From: Symbiodinium natans
Lineage: Eukaryota > Sar > Dinophyceae > Suessiales > Symbiodiniaceae
Length of the DNA: 64,000 nucleotides
Direction of reading: 5' to 3'
Assembly (NCBI GenBank): GCA_905221605.1
Contig: CAJNDS010000578.1
Location: 1-64,000 of the forward strand
Made by a program: the position numbers and the translations under genes
Notes under the pieces: model-generated
Told to the model about the DNA's origin: nothing
The model's input: only the letters and a program-made list of their open reading frames with translations
Database searches by the model: none
Part shown: positions 1 through 9,366 of the stretch, piece after piece
How the letters are laid out: every line of letters begins with the position of its first letter
Numbering within the stretch: the stretch's first letter is position 1

Positions 1-7
1 ATGGTAC

Positions 8-75
8 TCGAATTAGCTGTTTCCAAAACCATCGCGAAAACCATGGTCCCCGAATTCGCTGTTTCCAAAACCATG
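8..75. repeat. Short direct repeat at the window edge
   Basis: The block GAATTNGCTGTTTCCAAAACC occurs twice, about 42 bases apart, with a partial third half-unit (CGAAAACCATGG) between the copies. No open frame of interest overlaps it. The stretch from here to 340 holds nothing else I can assign; it is probably intergenic or 5' flanking DNA. Confidence 0.6.
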
Positions 76-347
76 ACAAATATCAGCCATGCAGTGGAGC
101 GGGAAAAAAGTGATCTCGATTTGGAGGGAAGGCAACCAGTCCTGCGCTCAGACTCGTCTCTCTGTGGGAAGTGATCAGCGGTTGCTCTCAAATGTAACAT
201 GTTTGGGCGATGTCCGATTTGGACGTCCTGGGGCGCGCCGACGTCAATGAAGGGGAGAAGGCATCCCGCACTGTGTGTCGGTGCTAGCGTTCGTGTGCTG
301 TATGTCTGTTACCTCATGATGCGTTGCTCTACATGCGTGCGTGCTAG

Positions 348-359
348 CTTTGGCCCGAG
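348..359 (+). promoter_or_regulatory. Spliced-leader-relic-like motif upstream of the SAP/Helitron gene
   Basis: CTTTGGCCCGAG lies 62 bases before the ATG at 422. It resembles the 3' half of the dinoflagellate spliced leader (TTTTGGCTCAAG) with two C/T or G/A changes. The flanking text (TGCTCTACATGCGTGCGTGCT) is also similar to 8463-8481, upstream of the gene at 8617. On its own the match is weak; its weight comes from recurring upstream of three other genes. Confidence 0.35.
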
Positions 360-421
360 AGGCGCTATTGAGTGAAACCTTGGCGCCAGCTTGGACCGTG
401 CGGGTTTTTGTAGGTCCAGGC

Positions 422-1500
422 ATGTCGTACACCGGCGGGGATGCTATGCAGACGCTGCGGCGCGGTTTCCGTGCTAAAGGTGCAGGTTGGCTGCGCCAGG
501 AGCTTGCGAAAAAGACGGTCACGCAGCTGCGTGAGCTTGCTGGCGCTGCGGGCACACGACAGGGCTCTGGCGCGAGCACGCGAAACAGAGAGGAGCTTCT
601 TGATGCTCTCTCGCAGTGCATCTCCGAGCAGGAGGCGTCTTGGGGAAAGCGTCATTTTCGTGCTTTGTATTCTTGGTTTCCTTCTTCTCTAAGGTTTGTG
701 CGTCACATGGTTTGCATTCCTACGCAGGTTGGGGTCATGTTGTTTGTGGCTTGGAGCTTGCTTATTTTTGGGCTCTAAGTTCAAGCGGCGCGTGCGCAGT
801 GTCTCTTGACTAGGGCAGTTTCAGGCTTTTCTTCTCGACCTGTGATCAGGATGAAGCTGGCGCTGCGCCGCAGCAAGAGCTGCACGGTCTGCGCGAAGGT
901 TTTGCCGCTCATGGCGTGGCTTGGCTGCGCGAGGAGTTAGCGAAGCAGACCGTGAAGCAGTTGCGGGCGCTTGCTGGGGCTGCGGGTGTGCACCTGCGCG
1001 CTGGTGCGCGCATGCGGAACAGAGAGGAGCTTCTCGACGCTCTCTCGCAGTGCATTTCCGAGCAGGAGGCGTCTTGGGGAAAGCGTCATTTTTGTGCTTT
1101 GTATTCTTGGTTTCCTCCTTCTCTAAGGTTTGTGTGTCATATTGTTTGCATTCCTACGCAGGTTGGGGTCAAGGTTGTTTCTGGCTTGGAGCTTGCTTTT
1201 TTTTGGGCTTTACGTTCAAGCGGCGCATGCGCAGTGTCTCTTGACTAGGGCAGTTTCAGGCTTTTCTTGTCGACCTTTGAACAGGATGAAGCTGGCGCTG
1301 CGCTGCAGCAAGAGCTGCAGCGCCTGCGAGAAGGTTTTGCTGCTGACGGCGTGGCTTGGCTGCGCGGGGAGCTCGCGAAGAAGACCGTCAAGCAGTTGCG
1401 GGCGCTGGCTGGGGCTGCGGGTGTGCAGCAGGGCTCTGGCACCGGCATGCGAAACAAACAGGAGCTTCTAGACGCTCTGTTGCAGTGCATATCCGAGCAG
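422..1500 (+). repeat. Tandemly duplicated SAP-like exons
   Basis: Three successive copies of one exon-plus-intron unit. The second and third exons (850-1065 and 1285-1500) are both exactly 216 bases and phase 0-0, and the unit length is 435 bases. Intron sequence is conserved as well, for example GAGGCGTC(T/A)TGGGGAAAGC at each donor side and GGGCAGTTTCAGGCTTTTCTT before two acceptors. This is DNA-level tandem duplication of a symmetrical exon, so copies can be gained or lost without breaking the frame. Confidence 0.85.
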
Positions 1501-4500
1501 GAGGCGTCATGGGGAAAGCTTCGCTTTTGTCCTGCGCAGTGTCTCTTGACTAGGGCAGTTTCAGGCTCTTCTCACCCCCCTTTACTGCCCGCCACCTGAC
1601 GTTTTAATCTTGCTTGCTTTTTTTGGCCTCGACGTTTCTACGTTCGGGCAGGCAGACGTCGAGGACGATGTCAGCGCAGATGGCTTGAGGAGCTGGGTAG
1701 CAGAGCTCGGCGAAAGCGCGGCTCGGTCTCTTCGGGCCAGGCTTCGTAAATGGCGCTTCCGAGGCGACGGGCCCAGCTTACAGCAACTGGCGGCGGAGTT
1801 GGGAGTCGCCTTCCAGAGTGTGAGCAGGAGCAATTTGACTGAGCGAATCGTCCTGGCATTGTGTCCTGCCGCTGCTCCGAGCGCAAGTGCGGACATCAAA
1901 TACCACGTCTGGAGATCCCTCCGAGCAGCTCACGAAGCTGGAGCAGACACTGTTGCAGCGGTGGTCCTTGCTGCCCCTGACATCTTCGAGGATGTGAACT
2001 TGCGCAGACCTGCCGCTGCTTACTCGCTGGACATTACTGCCACAGTCTTTTGCGACAGGCATCTTTCTTCCGCTGCAGAGCAGCAGCTACTTGCGGAGCT
2101 GCTTTTGCAGGCTCTGCCGCATTGGCCAGAGGTAGATGTTGCGTTGGCCCCGGAAGTGAGCACTGCGTGGGAAGCTGCTGTAGCTAGCTTGAGAGGAGTG
2201 AGAGTGCCATCTCTTTCTGCGCCTTTGCAGCAATGTCTTCTGGCCGCTGTGCTTGAAGATCGTGCAGATCAGCGAGCAGGTGAGCGTCAGAATTACTCTT
2301 TTTCTCACTTTTCTTGCTTTGCCGCCGTTTGTGCTGTGAATATGTGTGTAGCGTGCCGAGGTTGGTGGCGTTTAGCTGACTGCTCTGAGCGAACGGACCC
2401 CGTGGATGTCGCTCGTCGTCTTTGGTTGCTGGCCAACCTGGAGGCGGAGCCGCAAGTACAGAGCACGGACGGGTACGAGGACCGCAAGGATGTTATGGAG
2501 GCCAGGTGGGGGGGCGTCTTAGAACTGCGACATGATGCCTCGCCCTCTGTTGCTTCTTAGCTTGTTTTGCGAGGCAGTCCTGAGCGTCATCCAGCACAAG
2601 TATCAGTCCCGTAAGTTCGACCAGGGCGACACCACCGTGCTGCGCGCCCTGATGCGTCGCTACGGTTGGGAGCGACGGACGCAGCCCGGCGAGCCATGCC
2701 GCTGGTCCCAGACGTTCGCCCACGTGCGAAAGCCCGAGGACTGGTCGCAGTTTGCTTGGTTCTTGGCCACGGAGCTCCTGCACCCGCTGGCCGGCCTTGG
2801 CGTGCGCGAGCTGCACAGCCCCAACGCAGTGTCGGAGGAAAGGTCTCGCGAGGAAAGTATAGACCTCGCAGTGCTCTCTTTGCGGGACGACCTCGTCTCT
2901 TGGCAGGTTGTGGAAGGGTGTTCTCGTATCCCTTCGGTAGAGGAGAACCCTGTCTTGGCCAAGCGCGCGGAAAAATATTACACTGGGGGCGCCGCCGCAA
3001 GAGTCAAGGCCATGACAAAGGCTTACCCTCCGGACTTTGCGCCGTTGTCGACGTTGGCACTGGATTGCTTAGCAAATGGCCCGGACGCGCAAGCCGGCAT
3101 TCTTTGGCGTTCTGCTGCGGAGAGGGCGCTCCTGTTTGCCGTTCCTGGCTGGAGCGAGGGCGGGTGCCGCAAGCAATGTTATGTCCCCTTGGAGGATCTG
3201 GTTGGAGACGCGAACCAAGTCGTCATGGGAGCGCTGAGGCTGCTGCAGGACCCGCAGAAGTCTCTGACGCGGAAGCTGGAGCGTGTCGCTGCGCTGCTGG
3301 ATTGCTCTCCGACCTTGCCCGCCGTGAATGAAGCTGTGTCCGGCCACCTGCTGCGCTCTTTCTCGGACGACCCTTCAGTACTTTCTGAAAGGTACTGCTG
3401 CCGCTTGTGTGACTTCAACTGCCAGAACCTCACAGACCTTAAGGAGCACATTGTGAGCAGTCATTGCGTGCGTTCTCTGGATGTAGAGCGAGCTTTCGTG
3501 GAGTACCGCAAGAAAATCCTGGCAATGGTAGCGCACAGAGGTCCTGTGGCCCCTTGGCACATGCAATAGCCTTCTACGTGTCTTTTGCCTGTCATGTCAA
3601 GTGTACGTGTCTGACGCTTTGTCGTGCTTGAACGAGTCAGGTGCCTGAGATGAGCCGCCAGCGTACAATCGCAGCCAACTTCGACGAACAGCTGCGCTGC
3701 CCTCCTGGAATGCACGCTGGCCGAGCGGAAGGGGGTTGTGTGGTTTGCGCCCGTCGCTTCTGGGTTAACGAGCTGTACCCCATGGTCCTGTTTCAGCCAC
3801 CGGACGCAGACATGTCTTCAATCGAGGTGCCCTCCGGTGCCGAGACAGTATTGCCGAGTCAGCAGGCTCGTCTGTGCCGATTGCTGGGCATCGATCGGTA
3901 CGCCGAGCGCTGGCCACAGATACCTCTTTCCGAACTTCAGGCATCCGCTGTCCAGCACCCGTACATGGAGGGACAGTATCTGTTGCTGCATCGACGGCGC
4001 ATGCCAGCATCACCCTCGGACCCTTGTACGGTTTGCCGAGAGTGTCGCAGCAGTTTGAAATGCTCCGTTCTCATGCTTCCAAGGCACGCGCTGGCTAACG
4101 ATCTCTGGATCGGACGCTCTCTGCCCGAGCTGAGCAACCTGTCGCCTGGAACAAAGCGGTTACTCCCTCTCGTGCGGGTCTGCATGCAGGTGACGGTTTT
4201 GCAGCCGCTGTCGCTACCGCGCGATGAGAGGCAGAAGGGATACATCGGCAACACGATTTTCCTTCCACAGGCCGGCCCTGGAGCTATTCAGGCGACTCTG
4301 CCCCCCAAAGACCAGGACATGGCCGAGAACATCTTGTTCGTTCTTGTCGGCCAGAAGAAACAGGAACTGAAGTCCAGCAATGTCTTGCAAGCTCCCAGAG
4401 ACGAGTACGTTGCAGCCGTGGAGAAACTTCGGACGACCTCGCCTTACTACCGTTCGGTTGCTCTGGACCCGGGCAGACTCCAGGACAGCGTGCTGGAAGG

Positions 4501-5161
4501 CTGTGTTTTGGAGACTGCCGTTGACAGCTACTTGGCCCGTGAACTCTTGCAAAAGGGGCCAGCTGACGCGCAAGGGCAAGCTGAGGAAGACGAGCGCGAG
4601 GAGCAGCCTGCCGCGCCAGCCGGTAGCAGCTCGGAGGACGCTGTCTTGCGAAATCCACCTGCTGCGCTGGAGTCAGGTCATCTCGTGTCTAGTATCGTTG
4701 GCCTCAACGATGACTCAGACCAGGGCAACCGCTGGCTTCGAGTCTGCCGCGATGTGGAAGAATTGTGCCGTCGCAAGCCGCGGCAAGACTATACCGAGGC
4801 TGAATCGGTTCTTCGCAATCGGGCTCAAAACGACTTGGGTCCTGAGCAGGCAGATGCCGGGGGCTTGTTGGGCCGCGAGGGAGCTCAGGAGCAGCGCGTG
4901 CTGAGCCGCGTGCGAAGGGTGCAGTCGCTAGCTAACAGTGTGGAGCACGAGCGCCAGGCTCAGGGCCAAATGTTCGAAGTGCGACCTCAGAAACTTGTGG
5001 TGCCCTCTCGCGACGAGCCCATGAACATGTTTCAGCCGGCTACCTGGGCCATGGCATTCCCGGATCTTTTCCCCTGGGGAGACGGCGTGCCTTTCGTCAA
5101 GCGCGAGACTGGCATGGGGGCAGGCGAAGTCTTTCGGTACACCCTGAACCCTGAACCCTAA
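422..5161 (+). CDS. Helitron-related protein (SAP array, C2H2 finger, DUF6570-like, truncated Helitron_like_N)
   Basis: Seven exons join in frame: 422-631, 850-1065, 1285-1500, 1652-2279, 2352-2505, 2561-3527, 3641-5161, about 1,303 codons. Introns 4, 5 and 6 are GT-AG; the first three look like GA-AG with CAG/GA at both edges. Exons 1-3 each carry a SAP-like helix pair (LREELAKQTVKQLRALAG... ELLDAL), and exon 4 holds a more divergent copy (LQQLAAELGV). SAP modules usually bind DNA. Exon 6 has a C2H2 finger (CRLC...HIVSSH). Exon 7 has paired cysteines (CVVC, CTVCREC) followed by a LANDLWIG...GNTIFLPQ block typical of DUF6570, the region preceding the Rep domain in many Helitron-like proteins. 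It ends in FQPATWAMAFPDLFPWGDG, the opening of Helitron_like_N. The HUH nuclease motif and the PIF1 helicase are absent, because the frame stops in telomere-like DNA. Probably a dead or co-opted remnant. Splice sites are inferred. Confidence 0.75.
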
Positions 5162-5185
5162 ACCCTAAAGCCTGAAGCCTGAAGG
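5143..5185 (+). repeat. Decayed telomere-like repeat that truncates the Helitron frame
   Basis: A run of CCCTGAA, CCCTAAA, AAGCCTGAA units begins in frame right after the GEVFRY residues and supplies the stop codon at 5159-5161. The upstream protein is conserved up to this point, so the repeat marks either a breakpoint or the edge of an intron. An AT-rich, intron-like stretch ending in CATCACAG (5228) follows, before the next coding region. Confidence 0.75.
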
Positions 5186-5260
5186 TGTGATTTTATTTTT
5201 TGTTTGCTTCCTTAATTTTGCATCACAGCTTCGCTCGCAGAGGAAAAAGTCGAAGTGGCG

Positions 5261-6289
5261 ATGCACAGCATTTGGCTGGTCAACGTGCTTGGAGATCCGG
5301 TCTACACCCCGTGTAGACACTGTCAGACCAAGATTGATGACGTCAGCGGCAAGTGCAAGCGTGCTGACACCAGTGGCTGCCAGACGGAGCCCGCAGAGGC
5401 TGCTCGCGTGCTGGCCACCGTGCACGTGGCGGATTGGACGGGGCAGCTGGACAATGTCCTGGTGGGAGGAGCGGAGCTCGCAGTGCTGGCCCGGGTCGCG
5501 GACGAGCAGGCGCTGGCCCAGTTGCTTCGGGACAAGGGCCCGCAGGCGCTTTGCTTCAAGGGGCCCTTCGATGCTCGCTTGGGTACTTCACAGCGGCTGG
5601 GGCAGCCCCGCGGCGCTTTGCTGCAGTCCTCGCAAGCTTCGCAGGCATCCGCAAGTGCTCCGACGCAATTTCAGATCTTAGCAGCTCGTCCTTCCTTCGG
5701 AGAAGCTTACGATGAGCGCGCGCGTCCCATGGTCAAGAAGGTGACGCGCCTGGTAAATGAAATGAGGGATGGCGCGGTCCTGCCTGTGCAGAGTCTGTTC
5801 TCAGACTTGTCCTGCTCGGACCTCGGGACCTTCTTCACGCGCGGTTCCGTGTTCGCGGAGTGCGTGACGCTGCTGGCCTTCGCCAAGGACGAGCCGTCCA
5901 TGGACGAGGTGGACATTGGCGGCGAGAAGCATTTGGTCACCAAGCACCAGCAGGTCTTTTCGTACCCACACATGGACGGCGCCCAGCCATTCGCGATCGA
6001 GGCCTTTTGTCACTTCACCAGCTGTCACCTCTTCAACATGGCAGACGGCCAACCACGGTTTTTGGTGGGACGCGTACTCAGGAACGAGGCCACGGACGCT
6101 GTGGTCTTGCACGTGGAGTGGATGTCCCGGGCGACGGAGGCTCAAGTTCGCAACCTGGAGACAGAGCGCGCCATGGTCTGGGACTTGCTCGCGGGGGAGC
6201 CGACGCTGCAGAGCAACAAGCGCCCGGCCACCAGTCTCATCGAGGAGACGCCGACGAAGGTGAAGTGCGCAGCCTGGGACGTTGCCTGA
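5261..6289 (+). CDS. RPA1-like zinc-ribbon/OB-fold protein, probable Helitron cargo
   Basis: One open frame of 342 codons from the ATG at 5261; the frame is open further upstream and may be a 3' exon. Near the N-terminus a CxxC pair (TPCRHCQTKI) and a later Cys pair (GKCKRADTSGC) are followed by VLATVHVADWTGQLDNVLVGG. This order, zinc ribbon inserted at the start of an OB fold with a D-x-TG turn, is that of the C-terminal single-strand-DNA-binding domain of RPA1. RPA-like genes are known cargo of Helitrons in several lineages, which fits the position behind the Helitron-related gene. The C-terminal 200 residues are unrecognised. Whether it is spliced to the gene upstream is unclear, because telomere-like DNA lies between them. 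Confidence 0.55.
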   Translation: MHSIWLVNVLGDPVYTPCRHCQTKIDDVSGKCKRADTSGCQTEPAEAARVLATVHVADWTGQLDNVLVGGAELAVLARVADEQALAQLLRDKGPQALCFKGPFDARLGTSQRLGQPRGALLQSSQASQASASAPTQFQILAARPSFGEAYDERARPMVKKVTRLVNEMRDGAVLPVQSLFSDLSCSDLGTFFTRGSVFAECVTLLAFAKDEPSMDEVDIGGEKHLVTKHQQVFSYPHMDGAQPFAIEAFCHFTSCHLFNMADGQPRFLVGRVLRNEATDAVVLHVEWMSRATEAQVRNLETERAMVWDLLAGEPTLQSNKRPATSLIEETPTKVKCAAWDVA

Positions 6290-6650
6290 GCCCGTCCCCG
6301 CTGCTGCGCGCGCGACGCTGTCTTGCGAAAGGTGCGCCGGCGCTGGACACGGCGGAAGCCTCGCCCTATAGACATGTTTCACTCGAGACTCTAGGGTCCA
6401 GTTTTGCGGATGTCTATTTGCCGGAGCCCGTCCCCGGTGCTGCGCACACGACGCTGTCTTGCGAAAGGTGCGCCGGCGCTGGACACGGCGGAAGCCTCGC
6501 CCTAGACAGCACTCGAGACTCTAGGGTCCAGTTTTGCGGATGTTTATTTGCCGGAGCCTGACCCCGGCGCCGCGCGCCCGACGCTGTCTTGCGGAAGGTG
6601 CGCCGGCGCCGGACACGGCGGAAGGCTCGCCCTGGACAGGTCAGTCAGCG
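6285..6650 (+). repeat. Three-copy tandem repeat, 130-136 bp unit
   Basis: The copies start near 6290, 6422 and 6552. Each contains GACGCTGTCTTGCG(A/G)AAGG followed by TGCGCCGGCGC(T/C)GGACACGG, and the first two also share ACTCGAGACTCTAGGGTCC. It begins directly after the stop of the RPA-like ORF, so it probably lies in 3' UTR or intergenic DNA. The core 17-mer also occurs outside the array. Confidence 0.85.
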
Positions 6651-6877
6651 CCTGCAGCGCCTGTGGGCATGCGCACACTCTCGCAGCTCCTGCTAAAAAG
6701 ACTGCGTGTCTCCCTGGACTGAGAATGACATGGCATGTCTCCTTGGACTCACTTGACACAACTCACACGTTGGCATGATGTCTGAGTGCATGGTGACATG
6801 CGTGCATTCGTGTGGGCGCCGCAGCACCTTTTTGCGACGTTTGCTTAGGTGACCGCGCCCTTTTGCTCCTTGCCGCA

Positions 6878-7087
6878 ATGGGGAATCTTTGCCCGCCGCG
6901 AAGAGGCAGTTGTACTTTCTCCTGCGAGATGCACGACCGTCCGTGCATGAGAACGAAGTATGGACATCAGGCGCACTATTGCGCACGTTGCATTGTGGAT
7001 TGGTACAACGAGGAAGATGTGCGAATGTCTGCCTTGAGGTCTCTCCCGCATCTTTCATCTGAGGCTGCTCATCGGCATGATGACTAG
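6878..7087 (+). CDS. Small Cys/His-rich protein, candidate
   Basis: 69 codons from the ATG at 6878. The central part has Cys and His spaced as in a small zinc-binding fold: CTFSCEMHDRPC, then GHQAHYCARC, then IVDWYNEED. No family is recognised. It sits between the tandem repeat and the phosphatase gene on the same strand. The frame is also open upstream to 6812, so this may be an exon. Support is only the non-random Cys/His spacing. Confidence 0.35.
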   Translation: MGNLCPPRRGSCTFSCEMHDRPCMRTKYGHQAHYCARCIVDWYNEEDVRMSALRSLPHLSSEAAHRHDD

Positions 7088-7516
7088 GGGCGGTGCTGAC
7101 GTATCCCGGCGGTCTGAGCGGCTACGTGTGTTTCACGCCACCGCACACATGTAGCGCGACCGTGGAACCGCATGGCCGCTCTGTTGCGAAGATGCGCGGC
7201 TGCGGAACCGCATGGACGCCGTCTTGCGGAGGTGTGGGGATGCAGCCCGCGGGACTGGGCAAGTTCGTTTCTCACTAGAGCGCAGGACTGAAACAGTGCT
7301 TCTTCTGTAGCCTTCTTCTTGACCTCAACTTCTCTTCGCCTTTGACATTGACCGTGGATGGGAGACATCCCGAGCTTTAGGCCAGTCGATGACGTGGTTT
7401 TGTGTCTGTCTGTGTGGGAATGTCATTCTGACATTGTTCTGCCCGAACCCCAGAACCTCAGCCCCTCACTCTTCTGAACAAGATACCCTAAACCCGCAGA
7501 CCTGGCTGCGCTGCTG

Positions 7517-7548
7517 GCTTTGGCTCGAAAAGCTAGTTTTGGCCCGAC
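7517..7548 (+). promoter_or_regulatory. Tandem spliced-leader-relic-like motifs
   Basis: GCTTTGGCTCGAA and GTTTTGGCCCGAC occur 19 bases apart, 44 bases before the ATG at 7592. Both resemble the 3' half of the dinoflagellate spliced leader. Tandem partial leaders upstream of genes are a known signature of trans-spliced mRNAs that were reverse transcribed back into the genome. The intronless gene downstream agrees with that. Confidence 0.45.
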
Positions 7549-7591
7549 GAGCGGTCTGCAGTGAAACCTCCTTGCTGCTTTCTGCATATGC

Positions 7592-8314
7592 ATGGAGTCC
7601 TCGCTGACGTCTTCTGGGCCGACAATGTCCGACGCGGAGATGTGCTGGATTCGACAGAGGCAGCTCGACATCTCCACAAAATACAATGAGGGACCTTGGT
7701 CAGACATGGACTATACTGTTTGGAGAGCTTCCTACAACCTGGGCGACATCTCCGACTGGCCTCTCGATGCCGTGGTGGTGCGGTCTGCGAAGCCTGGTGA
7801 GAGCTGCTTGCTGGGCAGCGTGCGCTCGGCTGCCGACATCTTCCACGTCGAGGTCAGCACCAACACTTCTGTGACGGTTGTGGTGAGCGTGTGCCGGCCA
7901 GCTGAGCTGCGAGTCAGGGGGGCTCCCCAAGACTGGCGCGAGCACTTTTCCCGCTCTGGTGTGCGGCACGTCCAAGTTGAATTGGACGACCCCAGAATCA
8001 AATGCAACCGGGATGCTTCCTGGTTCTTCGAGAGCGCAGAGCGGTGCGCCCAGGCTTGGACAGACATGGCTCAGACTTTGCGCACTCTGCGCGAGCAGTG
8101 CCAACAGGCGAGCGAGGAGTTCAACGTGCTCTTCCATTGCTTCGGTGGCATTAATCGCAGTCCTGCTGCCCTCTGCGCTTGGCTGGTGCTGGACGGCCAA
8201 TGCAGCGCAGATGAAGCTGTGGACTGCATCTTGTCGGCTCGGCCAGCTCTGCAACCGTGGAAATGCAGAGATTATGCTCTCTTGGCTTTGCACCGCCTGC
8301 AGAACTCTCGCTAG
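7592..8314 (+). CDS. Dual-specificity phosphatase-like protein
   Basis: 240 codons, intronless, from the first ATG after the leader-like motifs. The catalytic loop of the Cys-dependent phosphatases is present: HCFGGINRS, that is C-x5-R with Cys about residue 183, inside a typical context (FNVLFHCFGGINRSPAALCAWLV) and followed by an alpha-helical tail (ADEAVDCILSARPAL). An upstream stretch VVVSVCRPAELRV...VRHVQVELDD fits the beta strands and general-acid region of the DSP fold. It should hydrolyse phosphate esters on protein or another substrate, which cannot be told from sequence. Asn at the sixth loop position after Cys is less usual. There is no signal peptide or membrane segment. Confidence 0.7.
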   Translation: MESSLTSSGPTMSDAEMCWIRQRQLDISTKYNEGPWSDMDYTVWRASYNLGDISDWPLDAVVVRSAKPGESCLLGSVRSAADIFHVEVSTNTSVTVVVSVCRPAELRVRGAPQDWREHFSRSGVRHVQVELDDPRIKCNRDASWFFESAERCAQAWTDMAQTLRTLREQCQQASEEFNVLFHCFGGINRSPAALCAWLVLDGQCSADEAVDCILSARPALQPWKCRDYALLALHRLQNSR

Positions 8315-8339
8315 TTTGAACCCTTGCTTACTCCCCTCA

Positions 8340-8365
8340 ACGCTGTCTTGCGAAAGGGTCTTTCG
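8340..8365 (+). repeat. Copy of dispersed motif CGCTGTCTTGCGAAAG with adjoining hairpin
   Basis: The motif lies 25 bases after the phosphatase stop codon. It runs into CGAAAG-GGT-CTTTCG, a 6-bp perfect stem. Other copies are at about 4637 (inside coding sequence), 6313, 6449, 6579, 7214 (GACGCCGTCTTGCGGAGG) and 9560, with a weaker form at 33799. Three copies lie just after stop codons. Confidence 0.6.
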
Positions 8366-8585
8366 CGTGTACCAGCCCAAGATATAAAATGCAAAGCTGC
8401 TTGGCCTCCTGCCTGCGCCTCAACATGCACACATATGCGCCGTCACACATTCCATCGGATGCTCTACACGCATGCGTGCTTCTAGAGGGATGGCCCGAGC
8501 GCATGGAGCTTTGAAATCCTCGCAAACAACTTGGGGACGGTGTTGTGGATCTTCTCCTGCGCTCAGAGTTTTGTTGTGATCTCTA

Positions 8586-8597
8586 CCTTGGCTCGAG
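8586..8597 (+). promoter_or_regulatory. Spliced-leader-relic-like motif before the gene at 8617
   Basis: CCTTGGCTCGAG lies 20 bases before the ATG. A second weaker form (ATGGCCCGAG) is at 8490-8499, in a block resembling 329-360. Confidence 0.35.
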
Positions 8598-8616
8598 GCA
8601 GGTGTGAAGTTGCAGC

Positions 8617-9366
8617 ATGGCGGGTCTCGGTAGAAAGTCACAGGAACTTAGCCAGCGCGGGATCGTGGAGAAGCATGGATATGGCTGGCGAGCGCATTTT
8701 GCGCACATCCGCATCTGCGAGGAGAAGGACACTTCGATCAGAGGTCCGCTGCGTGACAGCAGAAGGAAAGCTCTTGCAGACTTGAAATCCATGCGAGAAT
8801 GCGGCACGGCGGCCGAGTTGGTCGCTCGCGCAGCACGGCTGAAAGATCCTAACTTGCCTGCTTCGGTGTCCAATGAAGTTTTTTTGTCGACTCAGCGCCT
8901 CTCGCTTTGCGGCCTCAATGTCCAGTACCCATGGAGTCGGCTGTTGATGCTTGGGCGCAAAAAGATGGAGGAGAGGAAGTACGCCCTCGGTCACTACCAG
9001 TGCTTTTCGGAGGGCGAGCAGCTCTTCCTCATAGAGACCGTCGGCGCCGGGTCCACCAAGGGTGCCATCGTGGACACGGAGATTGGCCCTCCTCCTTCAC
9101 GGGCTCAGGTCCTGGGCATCATCACCTTTGCTGGGGCGACCGAGTTCTTGGACGATCGGGACTTCGACTCTCACAGGCAGGATACGCTCATCGAGGTCGA
9201 CAGTCCATTCGATTGGTGGTCCTCGGGTGCTAGGCGGTTTTTCGGCTGGGTGGTCCTGGACGTCAAGGCTTTCAAGATGCCCGTGTCGGTGGGAGGGCGG
9301 CCAAGGTCCATGCTGGGCTGGACCAAGCCAGTTGAGCTGTCCTTTCAGTTCGAAGTTGCTGAGTAG
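8617..9366 (+). CDS. AP2/integrase-like N-terminus joined to a PUA/ASCH-like domain
   Basis: 249 codons, intronless. Residues about 20-65 (YGWRAHFAHIR...IRGPLRDSRRKALADLKSMR) have the pattern of the small three-stranded sheet plus helix of AP2 domains and phage integrase arm-binding domains: GWRA strand, RGP turn, then a helix of the R-x-A-x-AD type. Residues about 120-245 are compact and beta-rich (FLIETVGAGSTKGAIVDTEIG, VLGIITFAG, RRFFGWVVLDVKAF), which suggests a PUA/ASCH-like barrel of the kind that binds RNA or nucleotides. Both assignments are inference from pattern, not from motif identity. It follows the phosphatase on the same strand by 300 bases and also has a leader-like motif upstream. 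Confidence 0.6.
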   Translation: MAGLGRKSQELSQRGIVEKHGYGWRAHFAHIRICEEKDTSIRGPLRDSRRKALADLKSMRECGTAAELVARAARLKDPNLPASVSNEVFLSTQRLSLCGLNVQYPWSRLLMLGRKKMEERKYALGHYQCFSEGEQLFLIETVGAGSTKGAIVDTEIGPPPSRAQVLGIITFAGATEFLDDRDFDSHRQDTLIEVDSPFDWWSSGARRFFGWVVLDVKAFKMPVSVGGRPRSMLGWTKPVELSFQFEVAE

